Part shown: piece after piece, positions 49,261 to 57,467 of the stretch
How positions within the stretch are numbered: the stretch's first letter is position 1
Layout of the letters: each line of letters begins with the position of its first letter
NCBI RefSeq assembly: GCF_021404305.1
Contig: NZ_JABFTX010000006.1
Location: 21,248 to 85,247 of the forward strand
DNA length: 64,000 nt
Direction of reading: 5' to 3'
DNA from: Billgrantia ethanolica
Lineage (GTDB): Bacteria; Pseudomonadota; Gammaproteobacteria; Pseudomonadales; Halomonadaceae
Translations under genes and position numbers: made by a program
The notes under the pieces: model-generated
Database searches by the model: none
Told to the model about the DNA's origin: nothing
Seen by the model: only the letters and a program-made list of their open reading frames with translations

Positions 49261-51609
49261 TCAGTTCAACAGACCACGCAAGGCGTCACGAAGTTCCCGA
49301 CCGCCCTCTTCGCCGAGACGTTCTTCGAGACGCTCCAGCGGCCGCTCCAGGCGACGCTCCAGCTCTTCTCTGGCGCGACCGGACACTTCGTCGCGCAGCA
49401 GCTCGGCCAGGGTGACCTGGAAGGCCTCACGGTCGAAGCTGCACCAATCACCGCTGTCGCCGGAAAGCTCGCCGCTGCAGCGCACCGGCAGCGGCACGCG
49501 CTCCAGGCGCGGGTTGACCGGACAGGCGGCATCGGCACCGTCGACGAAGCGCGCGGCGGCGCGCAGGTCGAAGCGCTCGCTGGTCAGATCCAGCTCGCCC
49601 GTCCCGCGCATGTCGATGCCTGGAATCGTCATCAGGATATCGTCGCTCTGCACGACTCCATCCGAGATGCGCAGGCGGGCTTCGGCGCGGTCGAAGCGCG
49701 TATCGGCACTCCAGTCCCGGGTGGTCTCGCGGCCTTCGACCATGGCGGCCAGCGAGCACAGCTCCTGAGACACGTTGACGTCGAGCACGGCCCCTTCATC
49801 GATGCGACCCTCCAGACGCCCGTTGAGATTGCGCTTGAGCGCCGGCCAGGTGTTGGCGCGGGTCTCGAGTTCGCCGCCGAGGGTCAGCCGGCCGCGCAAC
49901 GGTGCCGGGGAGTCGTCGTCGGACAGCGCCTCGAGCAGCGGCGCCAGACGCACCCGCGACAGCGACGGACGCAGCTGCCACAGGATCGGCTCACGCCTGA
50001 GGTCGAGCCCGCCGCTGGCGCTCAGCTCGCCGTCGTAGAACACTGAGCTGAAGCGCTCGAGACGCTGCTGGCCATCGGCACCCGCCAGGGCCAGCGACAC
50101 TTCGGTGAAGTCGAGCCCGGAGAGACGCAACTGCGCCAGATCGAGCGCCCCGTTCAGGGTCAACTGGGCCAGCCACTCGGCGGGAATCAGCGTGGCGGTG
50201 TCGTCGGCGTGGGCCTTGCGGATCCCCAGCAGGCCGGAACGGGAGGCACTCTGCCCCGTGGGTTCGGCAGGCGGCAGGTAGCCATCCAGGTTGAGGCGAT
50301 CACCCTGCAGCTCGAAGTCCAGCAGTTGCCCCGTGAGTCCCGCGGCCAAACGTCCGGTGAAGGTGCTGCCATCCAGCACCAGGGTCAGCCCCGGCAGCTC
50401 GAGGCGCTCGAGATTGCCACGCACGGGGCTGGTCAATGCCACGTCGGAGAGCGCCTGAGGATTGGCCATGGCCGGCAGCTGGTTCATGCGCTCGAGCCAC
50501 GGCCGCAGCGAGAAGGGTGCCAGGCTGACCTGGCCGCTGTAGCTGGGCGACTGGTCGAGGCCCGCCAGGTTGAGGTGCCCGCTAAGGCGCAGATCGTCGG
50601 GGCCGGTGAGCTGCAGATCGCGCAACTGAGCGGTGTTCTCCGCCAGGTCGGCATCCAGCGCCATGGTCAGCGACAAGGGCAGCGCGCGCTCGCCCAGCGT
50701 GGGGTGCCGCAGCCCGGCGTCGAGACGGCCCTCCTGGAGCTGCAGGCGCTGCTGAGACAGGTCGAGCACGAGCTGCTGACCGCTCAGATCGAGCTGCTGC
50801 CGGTGCTCGGCGCCCGCCAGCCGGCTCAGGGTGGTCAGCCGCATGCCTTCGAGCACGTAACGGCGCTCGGCGAGAGCGAGGCGCATCCGCCCTTCCAGCG
50901 AGACCTCGCTCGCCAGCGCTGGGCTACGCTCCAGCTCCCGCCAATCCAATGCAGGATACGACCTGACCTGGAAGGAGGACTTGAGCGGGAAGGCGCGCTG
51001 GGGATTGACGTTGGTGCCGGAGACGTTGATCTCGTCGACCAGCCACTCCGAGCCGGCGGCCAGGTCGCGATAGATCGCCGCGCCGTTGCGCACCTGGACG
51101 CTGGCGATATTGAGCGCCACGGCCAGATTGCTGCCCTCGAAACTAGGTCCGGCAGTGGCCGGCGCCAGTGCCGATTCGGCACCTTCACGGCGCTCATCGA
51201 GCCGCTGCAGCAGGGTTTCCCAGTTGCCGCGCCCCTCTTCGTCGCGCACCAGGCGCAGCTGCATGCCTTCCAGCGTCAAGCCTTCGATGGCGATCTCGCC
51301 GCGCAGCAGCGGAGCGAAGGCGAGACTGACCTCACCATGAGCGAATGCCACGAACGGCGGTTCGTCGTGGCTCTGCTCCGGAAGTCGGCCTTCCGCCTGC
51401 TCCACGCTCACGCCGAGGCGCGGATAGAACGACCAGGTGAGCGGTCCATCCAGCGTCAGCTCGAGGCCGCTCTGCTCACGCACCACCTCGATCAGCCGCG
51501 GCTTGAAGTCTTCCGGGTCGAGAAAGGTCGTGACGTAGACCACGGCAGCCACCACCACTACCCCGAGAACGCCGATGGCGGCCAGCAGCGTCTGTAACAA
51601 TCGCTTCAT
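49261..51609 (-). CDS. asmA: AsmA-family protein
   Basis: 782 residues with an N-terminal membrane anchor (LLQTLLAAIGVLGVVVVAAVVYV) and a large periplasmic part made of repeated amphipathic beta strands. The AsmA-typical start FKPRLIEVVREQSGLELTLDGPLTWSFYPRLGVSVEQ is present. The C-terminal domain includes CSLAAMVEGRE and an arginine/glutamate-rich tail (RLEERLGEEGG). AsmA proteins influence outer-membrane lipid and porin assembly. The gene lies in the conserved asmA-mutY-yggX order. Confidence 0.93.
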   Translation of the reverse strand: MKRLLQTLLAAIGVLGVVVVAAVVYVTTFLDPEDFKPRLIEVVREQSGLELTLDGPLTWSFYPRLGVSVEQAEGRLPEQSHDEPPFVAFAHGEVSLAFAPLLRGEIAIEGLTLEGMQLRLVRDEEGRGNWETLLQRLDERREGAESALAPATAGPSFEGSNLAVALNIASVQVRNGAAIYRDLAAGSEWLVDEINVSGTNVNPQRAFPLKSSFQVRSYPALDWRELERSPALASEVSLEGRMRLALAERRYVLEGMRLTTLSRLAGAEHRQQLDLSGQQLVLDLSQQRLQLQEGRLDAGLRHPTLGERALPLSLTMALDADLAENTAQLRDLQLTGPDDLRLSGHLNLAGLDQSPSYSGQVSLAPFSLRPWLERMNQLPAMANPQALSDVALTSPVRGNLERLELPGLTLVLDGSTFTGRLAAGLTGQLLDFELQGDRLNLDGYLPPAEPTGQSASRSGLLGIRKAHADDTATLIPAEWLAQLTLNGALDLAQLRLSGLDFTEVSLALAGADGQQRLERFSSVFYDGELSASGGLDLRREPILWQLRPSLSRVRLAPLLEALSDDDSPAPLRGRLTLGGELETRANTWPALKRNLNGRLEGRIDEGAVLDVNVSQELCSLAAMVEGRETTRDWSADTRFDRAEARLRISDGVVQSDDILMTIPGIDMRGTGELDLTSERFDLRAAARFVDGADAACPVNPRLERVPLPVRCSGELSGDSGDWCSFDREAFQVTLAELLRDEVSGRAREELERRLERPLERLEERLGEEGGRELRDALRGLLN

Positions 51610-51623
51610 GTGTTACCGCCTCC

Positions 51624-52061
51624 TTACAGCGGTGGGGCCAATTCGTAATAGTCGCCGGTGGCATGCAAGCGATACCCCAGACGGTTGAGCAACAGTTGGT
51701 CGGCGACGGGCAGTCGCGATGATGGCGCACGCAGCTCGCGACCCTCGCCACGCGCCGCATCGCTGACCAGGGCGAGGAGTCGCGAACCGACCCCGCGCCG
51801 CCGGGTGGCCTTGCGCACGCACAGCTCCGACAGCCACCACGCCTGCTCGTCGGTGATCACCGCCACGGCGCCCAACAGCCGGTCATTGAAGCGGGCGCAG
51901 CCGAAGAAATGGCCGGCCTCGAGATGTTCGCGAATGAAGGTATCCACCGGCACGCTGAGCCGTTCGGCCGGCGCGTCGGTATAGATTCGCTGTAGATCGA
52001 GCTGCACCTGGCGGTCCGAGCCCCAGACGCTGCTGTCGACGAGGTGAAGCGTTACCGGCAT
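51624..52061 (-). CDS. GNAT-family protein resembling PanZ/PanM
   Basis: 145 residues. The acetyl-CoA-binding loop is ATRRRGVGSRLL. The N-terminal DLQRIYTDAP, CARFNDRLLGAVAVI and LCVRKATRRRG resemble E. coli PanZ (PanM), the acetyl-CoA sensor that controls aspartate decarboxylase PanD in pantothenate synthesis. A function in coenzyme A homeostasis is likely but rests on sequence resemblance by eye. Divergent from hisB; 14 bases upstream of asmA on the same strand. Confidence 0.75.
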   Translation of the reverse strand: MPVTLHLVDSSVWGSDRQVQLDLQRIYTDAPAERLSVPVDTFIREHLEAGHFFGCARFNDRLLGAVAVITDEQAWWLSELCVRKATRRRGVGSRLLALVSDAARGEGRELRAPSSRLPVADQLLLNRLGYRLHATGDYYELAPPL

Positions 52062-52134
52062 GGCGGTCTCCCTGGCCGCGGCTCGGGCCGCCGCTGTGAT
52101 GGGCGCATTGTAGCGGATGGGGGGGGCGATTCTC

Positions 52135-52140
52135 TATAAT
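52135..52140 (+). promoter_or_regulatory. Probable -10 element of the hisBHAF promoter
   Basis: A perfect TATAAT hexamer 104 bases before the hisB start, in the divergent gap with the acetyltransferase gene. The best -35 candidates upstream (TAGCGG, 18-base spacing) are poor, so only the -10 is confident. Confidence 0.5.
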
Positions 52141-52244
52141 GGACGGCCCATGACGGCAAGCCCAGCCGCTTGCCGCCCGGAAGCCGCACAAAGGCACGCC
52201 GGGCCCACACCATGCGACGCGCCAGAGCGCGAGAGAGACCCGAC

Positions 52245-52838
52245 ATGTCCGAGCGAATCGCCACGGTAACCCGTGACACCAAGGAAACCCAGATCACGGT
52301 GACCGTGAACCTCGATGGCGAGGGCCGGCTGAACTGCGAGACCGGCGTCCCCTTCCTCGATCACATGCTCGATCAGGTGGCTCGCCACGGTCTGATCGAC
52401 CTCGACATCAAGGCGGTGGGCGATCTGCACATCGACGATCATCACACCGTCGAGGATCTCGGCATCACCCTCGGCCAAGCCTTCGACCAGGCCATTGGCG
52501 ACAAGCGCGGCATCCATCGCTATGGCCACGCCTACGTGCCGCTGGACGAGGCACTGTCGCGAGTCGTGGTAGACTTCTCCGGTCGCCCCGGGCTGTTCAT
52601 GGACGTCGAGTTCACCCGCGCCAGCATCGGCCGCCTAGATACCCAGCTGTTCTGGGAGTTCTTCCAGGGCTTCGTCAATCATGCCCGGGTCACTCTGCAT
52701 ATCGACAACCTGAAGGGCTTCAATGCCCACCATCAGGCGGAGACCATCTTCAAGGCCTTCGGCCGCGCCCTGCGCATGGCCGTGGAGCCGGACCCGCGCA
52801 TGGCCGGCCAGATGCCGTCCACCAAGGGCTGCCTGTAA
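52245..52838 (+). CDS. hisB: Imidazoleglycerol-phosphate dehydratase HisB
   Basis: 197 residues, the monofunctional HisB length without the phosphatase domain. Start ATG 52245 begins MSERIATVTRDTKETQI. The duplicated metal-binding His motifs are HHTVEDLG near residue 65 and NAHHQAETIFKAFGRALR near 165. It converts imidazoleglycerol phosphate to imidazoleacetol phosphate, step seven of histidine synthesis. First gene of hisB-hisH-hisA-hisF; hisH follows after 30 bases. Confidence 0.97.
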   Translation: MSERIATVTRDTKETQITVTVNLDGEGRLNCETGVPFLDHMLDQVARHGLIDLDIKAVGDLHIDDHHTVEDLGITLGQAFDQAIGDKRGIHRYGHAYVPLDEALSRVVVDFSGRPGLFMDVEFTRASIGRLDTQLFWEFFQGFVNHARVTLHIDNLKGFNAHHQAETIFKAFGRALRMAVEPDPRMAGQMPSTKGCL

Positions 52839-52868
52839 CGCTGACGACCGAACCTGAGAGGAGCCTTC

Positions 52869-53510
52869 ATGACCATTGCCGTCATCGATTACGGAATGGG
52901 CAATCTACATTCGGTTGCCAAGGCGCTCGAACATGTGACCCACGAGCACGTGGTCATCACCCGCGACCCACGGCGCATCCAGGGCGCCACCCGCCTGGTG
53001 CTGCCCGGTCAGGGGGCGATCCGTGACTGCATGGGCGAGCTCGAGCGCACTGAGCTGCGCGGCCTGGTACAGGAGCTGCTGGCCAATCAGAGCAAGCCGC
53101 TGCTGGGGATCTGCGTCGGTCAGCAGATGCTGCTCGATCACAGCGAGGAGAGCGGCGGCATCCCCTGCCTGGGCTTTCTCTCGGGTGAGGTGAAGCGGTT
53201 TCCCGTCGACATGGTCGACGAGCGCGGCCAACGCCTCAAGGTGCCCCACATGGGCTGGAACCTGGTGCATCAGCATCACGAGCATCCGCTGTGGCAAGGC
53301 ATCGACCAGGACGAGCATTTCTACTTCGTGCACAGCTACTACGTGGCGGCAGAGGACGACGCCTGCGTGCTCGGCACCACCCGCTACGGCCGCATCGAGG
53401 CACACGTGGCCATCGGTCGAGATGCCACTTTTGCCGTGCAGTTCCACCCGGAGAAGAGTTCCCGGGCCGGGCTCAAGCTGCTGGAAAACTTTGTCAACTG
53501 GGCGCCCTAA
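52869..53510 (+). CDS. hisH: Imidazole glycerol phosphate synthase glutaminase subunit HisH
   Basis: 213 residues. Class I glutamine amidotransferase with nucleophile Cys82 in GICVGQQMLL and the His-Glu pair in VQFHPEKSS. It supplies ammonia to HisF. GAGAGGAG precedes ATG 52869. Its last codons lie in the first copy of a 28-bp tandem repeat, which then continues for three more copies into the gap before hisA. This part of the pathway converts PRFAR to imidazoleglycerol phosphate and AICAR. Confidence 0.97.
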   Translation: MTIAVIDYGMGNLHSVAKALEHVTHEHVVITRDPRRIQGATRLVLPGQGAIRDCMGELERTELRGLVQELLANQSKPLLGICVGQQMLLDHSEESGGIPCLGFLSGEVKRFPVDMVDERGQRLKVPHMGWNLVHQHHEHPLWQGIDQDEHFYFVHSYYVAAEDDACVLGTTRYGRIEAHVAIGRDATFAVQFHPEKSSRAGLKLLENFVNWAP

Positions 53511-53604
53511 ACCGCGCCTGGTCAACTGGGCGCCCTAAACCGCGCCTGGTCAACTGGGCGCCCTGAACCGCGCCTGGTCAGCTAGGCACCGTGAGCCGCG
53601 CCCA
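53493..53604 (+). repeat. Four 28-bp tandem repeats spanning the hisH stop
   Basis: The unit begins GTCAACTGGGCGCCCTAAAC, with copies at 53493, 53521, 53549 and 53577. The first two are identical, the third has one change and the fourth several. Copy 1 contains the last hisH codons and its TAA stop. The repeats look like local duplication of the gene end. Confidence 0.9.
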
Positions 53605-53656
53605 GGCCGAGCCGCGATGACAACCCGGTGCGCACGCGCACCCGAGAGGACATGAC

Positions 53657-54409
53657 ATGCTGGTAATTCCCGCCATCGATCTCAAGGACGGCAAGTGCGT
53701 CCGCCTCAAGCAGGGCCGGATGGACGACGCCACCACCTACGGCGACGACCCGGTGGCCATGGCGGCGCGCTGGGTCGAGGCCGGCGCCCGCCGCCTGCAC
53801 CTGGTCGATCTCAACGGCGCCTTCGAGGGCAAACCGGTCAACGGCGAGGCGGTGACCGCCATCGCCCGGCGCTGGCCCTCGCTGCCCATTCAGATCGGTG
53901 GCGGCATCCGCAGCGCCGAGACCATCGAGCACTACCTGGCCGCCGGGGTCTCCTACGTCATCATCGGCACCAAGGCGGTCAAGGAGCCGGATTTCGTCGG
54001 CGAGATGTGCCGCGCCTTCCCCGGTCACGTGATCGTCGGCCTGGATGCCCGTGACGGCTTCGTCGCCACCGACGGCTGGGCCGAGGTCTCCCAGGTCAAG
54101 GCAGTGGACCTGGCCAAGCGCTTCGCCGACGACGGCGTGTCCAGCATCGTCTACACCGACATCGCCCGTGACGGCATGATGAACGGCGTCAACGTCGTGG
54201 CCACCGTGGCGCTTGCCCGAGAGGGCGGCCTGCCGGTAATCGCCTCCGGCGGGGTGACCAACCTCGACGACCTGCGCGCGCTGGTCGCTGCGGGCGAGCC
54301 GGGCATTCTCGGCGCCATCACCGGCCGCGCCATCTACGAAGGCACTCTGGACGTCGCCGCAGGTCAACAACTGTGCGACGAACTCACCGGCAACCGAGCG
54401 GGAGGCTGA
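53657..54409 (+). CDS. hisA: ProFAR isomerase HisA
   Basis: 250 residues, usual length. TIM-barrel enzyme with catalytic Asp8 in IPAIDLKDGKCVRL and the second acidic residue in VGLDARDG. Phosphate-binding glycines are visible in GGGIRS and ASGGVTNLDDL. It isomerises ProFAR to PRFAR. GAGAGGACATGAC precedes the start; hisF follows after one base. Confidence 0.97.
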   Translation: MLVIPAIDLKDGKCVRLKQGRMDDATTYGDDPVAMAARWVEAGARRLHLVDLNGAFEGKPVNGEAVTAIARRWPSLPIQIGGGIRSAETIEHYLAAGVSYVIIGTKAVKEPDFVGEMCRAFPGHVIVGLDARDGFVATDGWAEVSQVKAVDLAKRFADDGVSSIVYTDIARDGMMNGVNVVATVALAREGGLPVIASGGVTNLDDLRALVAAGEPGILGAITGRAIYEGTLDVAAGQQLCDELTGNRAGG

Positions 54410-54410
54410 C

Positions 54411-55184
54411 ATGGGCCTGGCCAAGCGTATCATTCCCTGTCTCGACGTCGACGCCGGCCGCGTGGTCAAGGGCGTCAACTTCATCGGTATCCGCGACGCC
54501 GGCGACCCGGTGGAAATCGCCCAGCGCTACAACCTGCAGGGTGCCGACGAGATCACCTTCCTCGACATCACGGCCAGCCACGAGGACCGCGATACCACGG
54601 TGGAAATGGTCGAACGCATCGCCGGCGAGGTGTTCATCCCGCTGACCGTGGGCGGCGGCATCCGCACCTGCGACGACATCCGCACCATGCTCAATGCCGG
54701 TGCCGACAAGGTCTCGATCAATACCGCGGCGGTGACCAACCCCGACTTCGTGCGCGAGGCCGCCGAGCGCTTCGGCAGCCAGTGCATCGTGGTAGCCATC
54801 GACGCCAAGCGGGTCTCGGCTGAGGGCGAAACGCCGCGCTGGGAAATCTTCACTCATGGCGGGCGCCGCCCCACCGGGCTGGACGCCGTGGAGTGGGCGA
54901 AAAAGATGGTGGAATACGGCGCTGGCGAACTGCTGCTGACCAGCATGGACCGCGACGGCACAAAGGCCGGCTTCGACCTGGGCGTGACCCGGGCCATCAG
55001 CGACGCCGTGACGGTGCCGGTGATCGCCTCCGGCGGCGTCGGCAACCTCGACCATCTGGTGGACGGCGTGATAGAGGGCGGCGCCGATGCAGTACTGGCC
55101 GCCAGCATCTTCCACTTTGGCGAGTACACCATTCCGGAGGCCAAGCGCTACATGGCCGAGCGCGGTATCGAGATGCGTTTGTGA
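54411..55184 (+). CDS. hisF: Imidazole glycerol phosphate synthase cyclase subunit HisF
   Basis: 257 residues. TIM barrel with Asp12 in IIPCLDVDAGRVVKG and the second catalytic Asp in LLLTSMDRDGTKAGFD, close to HisA in fold. GGGIRTCDD and ASGGVGNLDHL bind phosphate. It cyclises PRFAR with ammonia from HisH. Start ATG 54411 is one base after the hisA stop region; the next gene is 20 bases downstream. Confidence 0.97.
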   Translation: MGLAKRIIPCLDVDAGRVVKGVNFIGIRDAGDPVEIAQRYNLQGADEITFLDITASHEDRDTTVEMVERIAGEVFIPLTVGGGIRTCDDIRTMLNAGADKVSINTAAVTNPDFVREAAERFGSQCIVVAIDAKRVSAEGETPRWEIFTHGGRRPTGLDAVEWAKKMVEYGAGELLLTSMDRDGTKAGFDLGVTRAISDAVTVPVIASGGVGNLDHLVDGVIEGGADAVLAASIFHFGEYTIPEAKRYMAERGIEMRL

Positions 55185-55204
55185 GGCGAACAAGGAGCGC
55201 GAGC

Positions 55205-55741
55205 GTGCGGTATTCATGGAAGAGTTGCTGTCAGGCCATCAGGAGGCTTGCCCTGGCTCCGCTCTTGGCGCTGCTGACGGCGCCGGCCGCTCTGGCCGCG
55301 GAGCATCAGCCGATCTGGCCACCGCTGCTCGAAGTGGACCACGTGCTGGTCCAGACCAGTCTCTACACGCGCCACTTCAACCCCCAGCCCGACCACAACA
55401 ATACCCAGGAACTGATCAGCCTCGAGCTGCACAATTCGCAGCGCTGGCTGGTGGGTGGCGCCCGCTTCCTCAACTCCTTCGACCAGGAAGCCATCTACCT
55501 CTATGCCGGCCGCGAGTTCCCCTTCTGGCAGCCTAGTGACAACGTCACGGTGCGCGCCAAGCTCACCGCCGGGCTACTGCACGGCTACCGCGGCGAATAC
55601 CAGGACAACATTCCGTTCAACCGCTACGGCACCGCCCCGGCCGCCCTGCCCAGCCTGGGCGTGCAGTGGGGACGCTTCGAGACCGACCTGATTGTGTTCG
55701 GCACCGCCGGGGCGATGATCATAGGCGGCATTCGCTTCTAG
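55205..55741 (+). CDS. Probable outer-membrane beta-barrel protein, 178 aa
   Basis: A GTG at 55205 with AAGGAG upstream starts a signal peptide (LALAPLLALLTAPAALAAE). The mature protein shows alternating strands rich in aromatic residues (HVLVQTSLYTRHFNPQPDHN, WLVGGARFLNSF, AIYLYAGREFPFW) and ends in IGGIRF with a C-terminal Phe. This is typical of small outer-membrane barrels assembled by BAM. Similar proteins are often labelled glycerol-3-phosphate transporter without evidence. Exact function unknown; it is the distal gene of the his operon. Confidence 0.75.
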   Translation: MRYSWKSCCQAIRRLALAPLLALLTAPAALAAEHQPIWPPLLEVDHVLVQTSLYTRHFNPQPDHNNTQELISLELHNSQRWLVGGARFLNSFDQEAIYLYAGREFPFWQPSDNVTVRAKLTAGLLHGYRGEYQDNIPFNRYGTAPAALPSLGVQWGRFETDLIVFGTAGAMIIGGIRF

Positions 55742-55781
55742 GCCGGACGAAACGGGCGCCGACGCCCGCTTCGCCCTCCCA

Positions 55782-56372
55782 TCACTCCAGCGCCAGCCCG
55801 AGATTGCTCACGCCGTCGTTGCGCCCCAGCTGGCGTAACGCCTTGAGCGAGTCACGCTCGAGCGGGCCTTCCGCCGCCTCCAGCACCGCGTCTTGAAAGT
55901 CGTTCTCGTCGGCCATGAGTGGGTGCTCACGTACCAGCTTGGCCAGTTTGCTGGCGTCCTCCTCTCCTTCGGTCAGCTCGACGAAGGCGCGCACGCCGCC
56001 CTTGGAGATGCGACTGACCTCGAGCACGGCTTCGGGGGAGTCGCCTCGCAGCGTATCGAACAGCGAGGAGATCGCCACGACCACCTCCACCGCGCGCCGG
56101 GCACCAAAGCTGTCGTCGCCCTCCGGCGGCTCGAGCTCGACCAGTTTCTCAGCCTGGCGCTCGAAATCGATTCGCGCCTCGCGTACAGCAAGTTGCTCCC
56201 ACACCAGATCGAGCATCACACGCAGGCCGGCCGGATTGCCGCCCCCCGTCATCTGGGCATAGAGCGAATAGTTGGGCAGCATCCGCTCGCACAGCGCCGC
56301 CATGAAGGCCTGTTGCTGACGCGGCGAGAGTGCCTGCAGTCGCTCATGAAAGCCCCCTTTTGGCTGGCTCAT
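55782..56372 (-). CDS. yjaG: YjaG family protein (DUF416)
   Basis: 196 residues from ATG 56372, with GAGGAGAA upstream. The DUF416 pattern runs from FHERLQALSPRQQQAFMAALCERMLPNYSLY to VWEQLAVREARIDFERQAEKL and ARRAVEVVVAISSLFDTL. A soluble helical protein of unknown function, often near nucleoid-protein genes in enterobacteria; here it is convergent with the outer-membrane protein gene. Confidence 0.9.
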   Translation of the reverse strand: MSQPKGGFHERLQALSPRQQQAFMAALCERMLPNYSLYAQMTGGGNPAGLRVMLDLVWEQLAVREARIDFERQAEKLVELEPPEGDDSFGARRAVEVVVAISSLFDTLRGDSPEAVLEVSRISKGGVRAFVELTEGEEDASKLAKLVREHPLMADENDFQDAVLEAAEGPLERDSLKALRQLGRNDGVSNLGLALE

Positions 56373-56423
56373 GGATTCTCCTCGTGATTCGAAGGTCAGA
56401 AGAAAGGATGGGATGCGCACGGC

Positions 56424-56717
56424 TCACGGCCACATGACCTCGGGCGGCACACGTCCCCGGCTATCGAAGAGCACGCCCTCGGCGACCAGTCGCTGGCGCT
56501 GTTCGATGGCGCCGGGATGCTCGGCCACCCGGCGCGATGCGGTGATCACACGGAACCACGGCAGTCCGTGGTCGTCGGGAAGCTCACGCAGCGCCCGGGC
56601 GACGAGTCGTGGCGTACCGCCCTCGGTCATGGCGGCGATGCGACCGTAGGTGGTCACCCGCCCTGGCGGTATGGCGGCCATGACGGTCAGAATCTGTTCC
56701 CGCAGCGCTGGTTTCAT
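56424..56717 (-). CDS. Alkyltransferase-like protein (MGMT fold, no active-site cysteine)
   Basis: 97 residues, the length of the DNA-binding half of O6-alkylguanine transferase. Helix-turn-helix VTTYGRIAAMTEGG and the Arg finger region TPRLVARALREL are present. The PCHR active site is replaced by PWFRV, with Trp54 where the cysteine would be, so it cannot repair by itself. ATL proteins bind O6-alkylguanine and hand it to nucleotide excision repair. It is divergent from the amidotransferase-like gene. Confidence 0.9.
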   Translation of the reverse strand: MKPALREQILTVMAAIPPGRVTTYGRIAAMTEGGTPRLVARALRELPDDHGLPWFRVITASRRVAEHPGAIEQRQRLVAEGVLFDSRGRVPPEVMWP

Positions 56718-56765
56718 GTACGCTTCGCTCCCTGCTTCGTGTCACCCTTCAACGGCGAGGATTCC

Positions 56766-57461
56766 ATGCACCTGCACCTGCTTCAACACAGCCCGTACCA
56801 TGGTCCGGGCCGCATCGCCGACTGGCTGTCCAGCATGGGGCACAGCCACACCGTTTTCCATCTCTACGACGGCGAGACCCCGCCCAGCCTCGCCGATGGC
56901 GATGCGCTGATACTGCTCGACGGCCCGATGCATGTTCTCGACGATGCCCAGCACCCCTGGCTCAAGCGCGAGCGCAAGCTGATCGCCCGCGCGCTGGATG
57001 GCAACAAGCCGCTGCTCGGCATCGGCCTGGGCGCCCGAATGATGGCTACCGAACTCGGCGCCACGGTGGGCCGCGGCACCTTCGCCGAGGTGGGCTGGCA
57101 CGAGGTAACCCTGGCCCCCGAGAGCCCCTTCGACCTGCCGGAGCGCTTTACCGCCTTCATGTGGCATCGCGACGTCTTCGCCCTGCCCGACGAGGCGCTG
57201 CCGCTAGGCGGCAGTTCCGGCAGCCCGGTGCAGGGCTTCGCCTGGGACGCCGGACGAGCGCTGGGCCTGCTCTGCCACCTGGAGGTCACGCGCGCCGGGG
57301 TCGACGCCCTGCTTGCCGAAGGGGAAAGACCGGAAGGCAGCGAAGCCAGCCCTCATGCCCAGCCCGACGAGGCCATTCTCGCCGACGACCGGCGCTTCGA
57401 CCGCCTGGCGCCGCTGCTAGACCGCCTGCTCAGCCAGTGGATGCGCAGCGCCCCGGCGTAA
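56766..57461 (+). CDS. Glutamine-amidotransferase-like protein lacking the catalytic cysteine
   Basis: 231 residues from ATG 56766. The fold and the MWHRDVFALP signature match the soluble class I amidotransferase group related to GuaA. The His171-Glu173 pair in LCHLEV is present. The nucleophile elbow, normally GICLG, reads LLGIGLGARMM with Gly87 in place of Cys. Glutaminase activity is therefore not expected. It may be a binding or regulatory relic, or use another chemistry. Confidence 0.85.
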   Translation: MHLHLLQHSPYHGPGRIADWLSSMGHSHTVFHLYDGETPPSLADGDALILLDGPMHVLDDAQHPWLKRERKLIARALDGNKPLLGIGLGARMMATELGATVGRGTFAEVGWHEVTLAPESPFDLPERFTAFMWHRDVFALPDEALPLGGSSGSPVQGFAWDAGRALGLLCHLEVTRAGVDALLAEGERPEGSEASPHAQPDEAILADDRRFDRLAPLLDRLLSQWMRSAPA

Positions 57462-57467
57462 GGCATC

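Noticed and set aside
50209..51597. 462-codon plus-strand frame opposite asmA
   Set aside because: Shadow of asmA; Gln/His/Arg-rich, no recognisable domain.
53493..53604. 28-bp repeats considered as a CRISPR
   Set aside because: Head-to-tail copies with no spacers, starting inside hisH.
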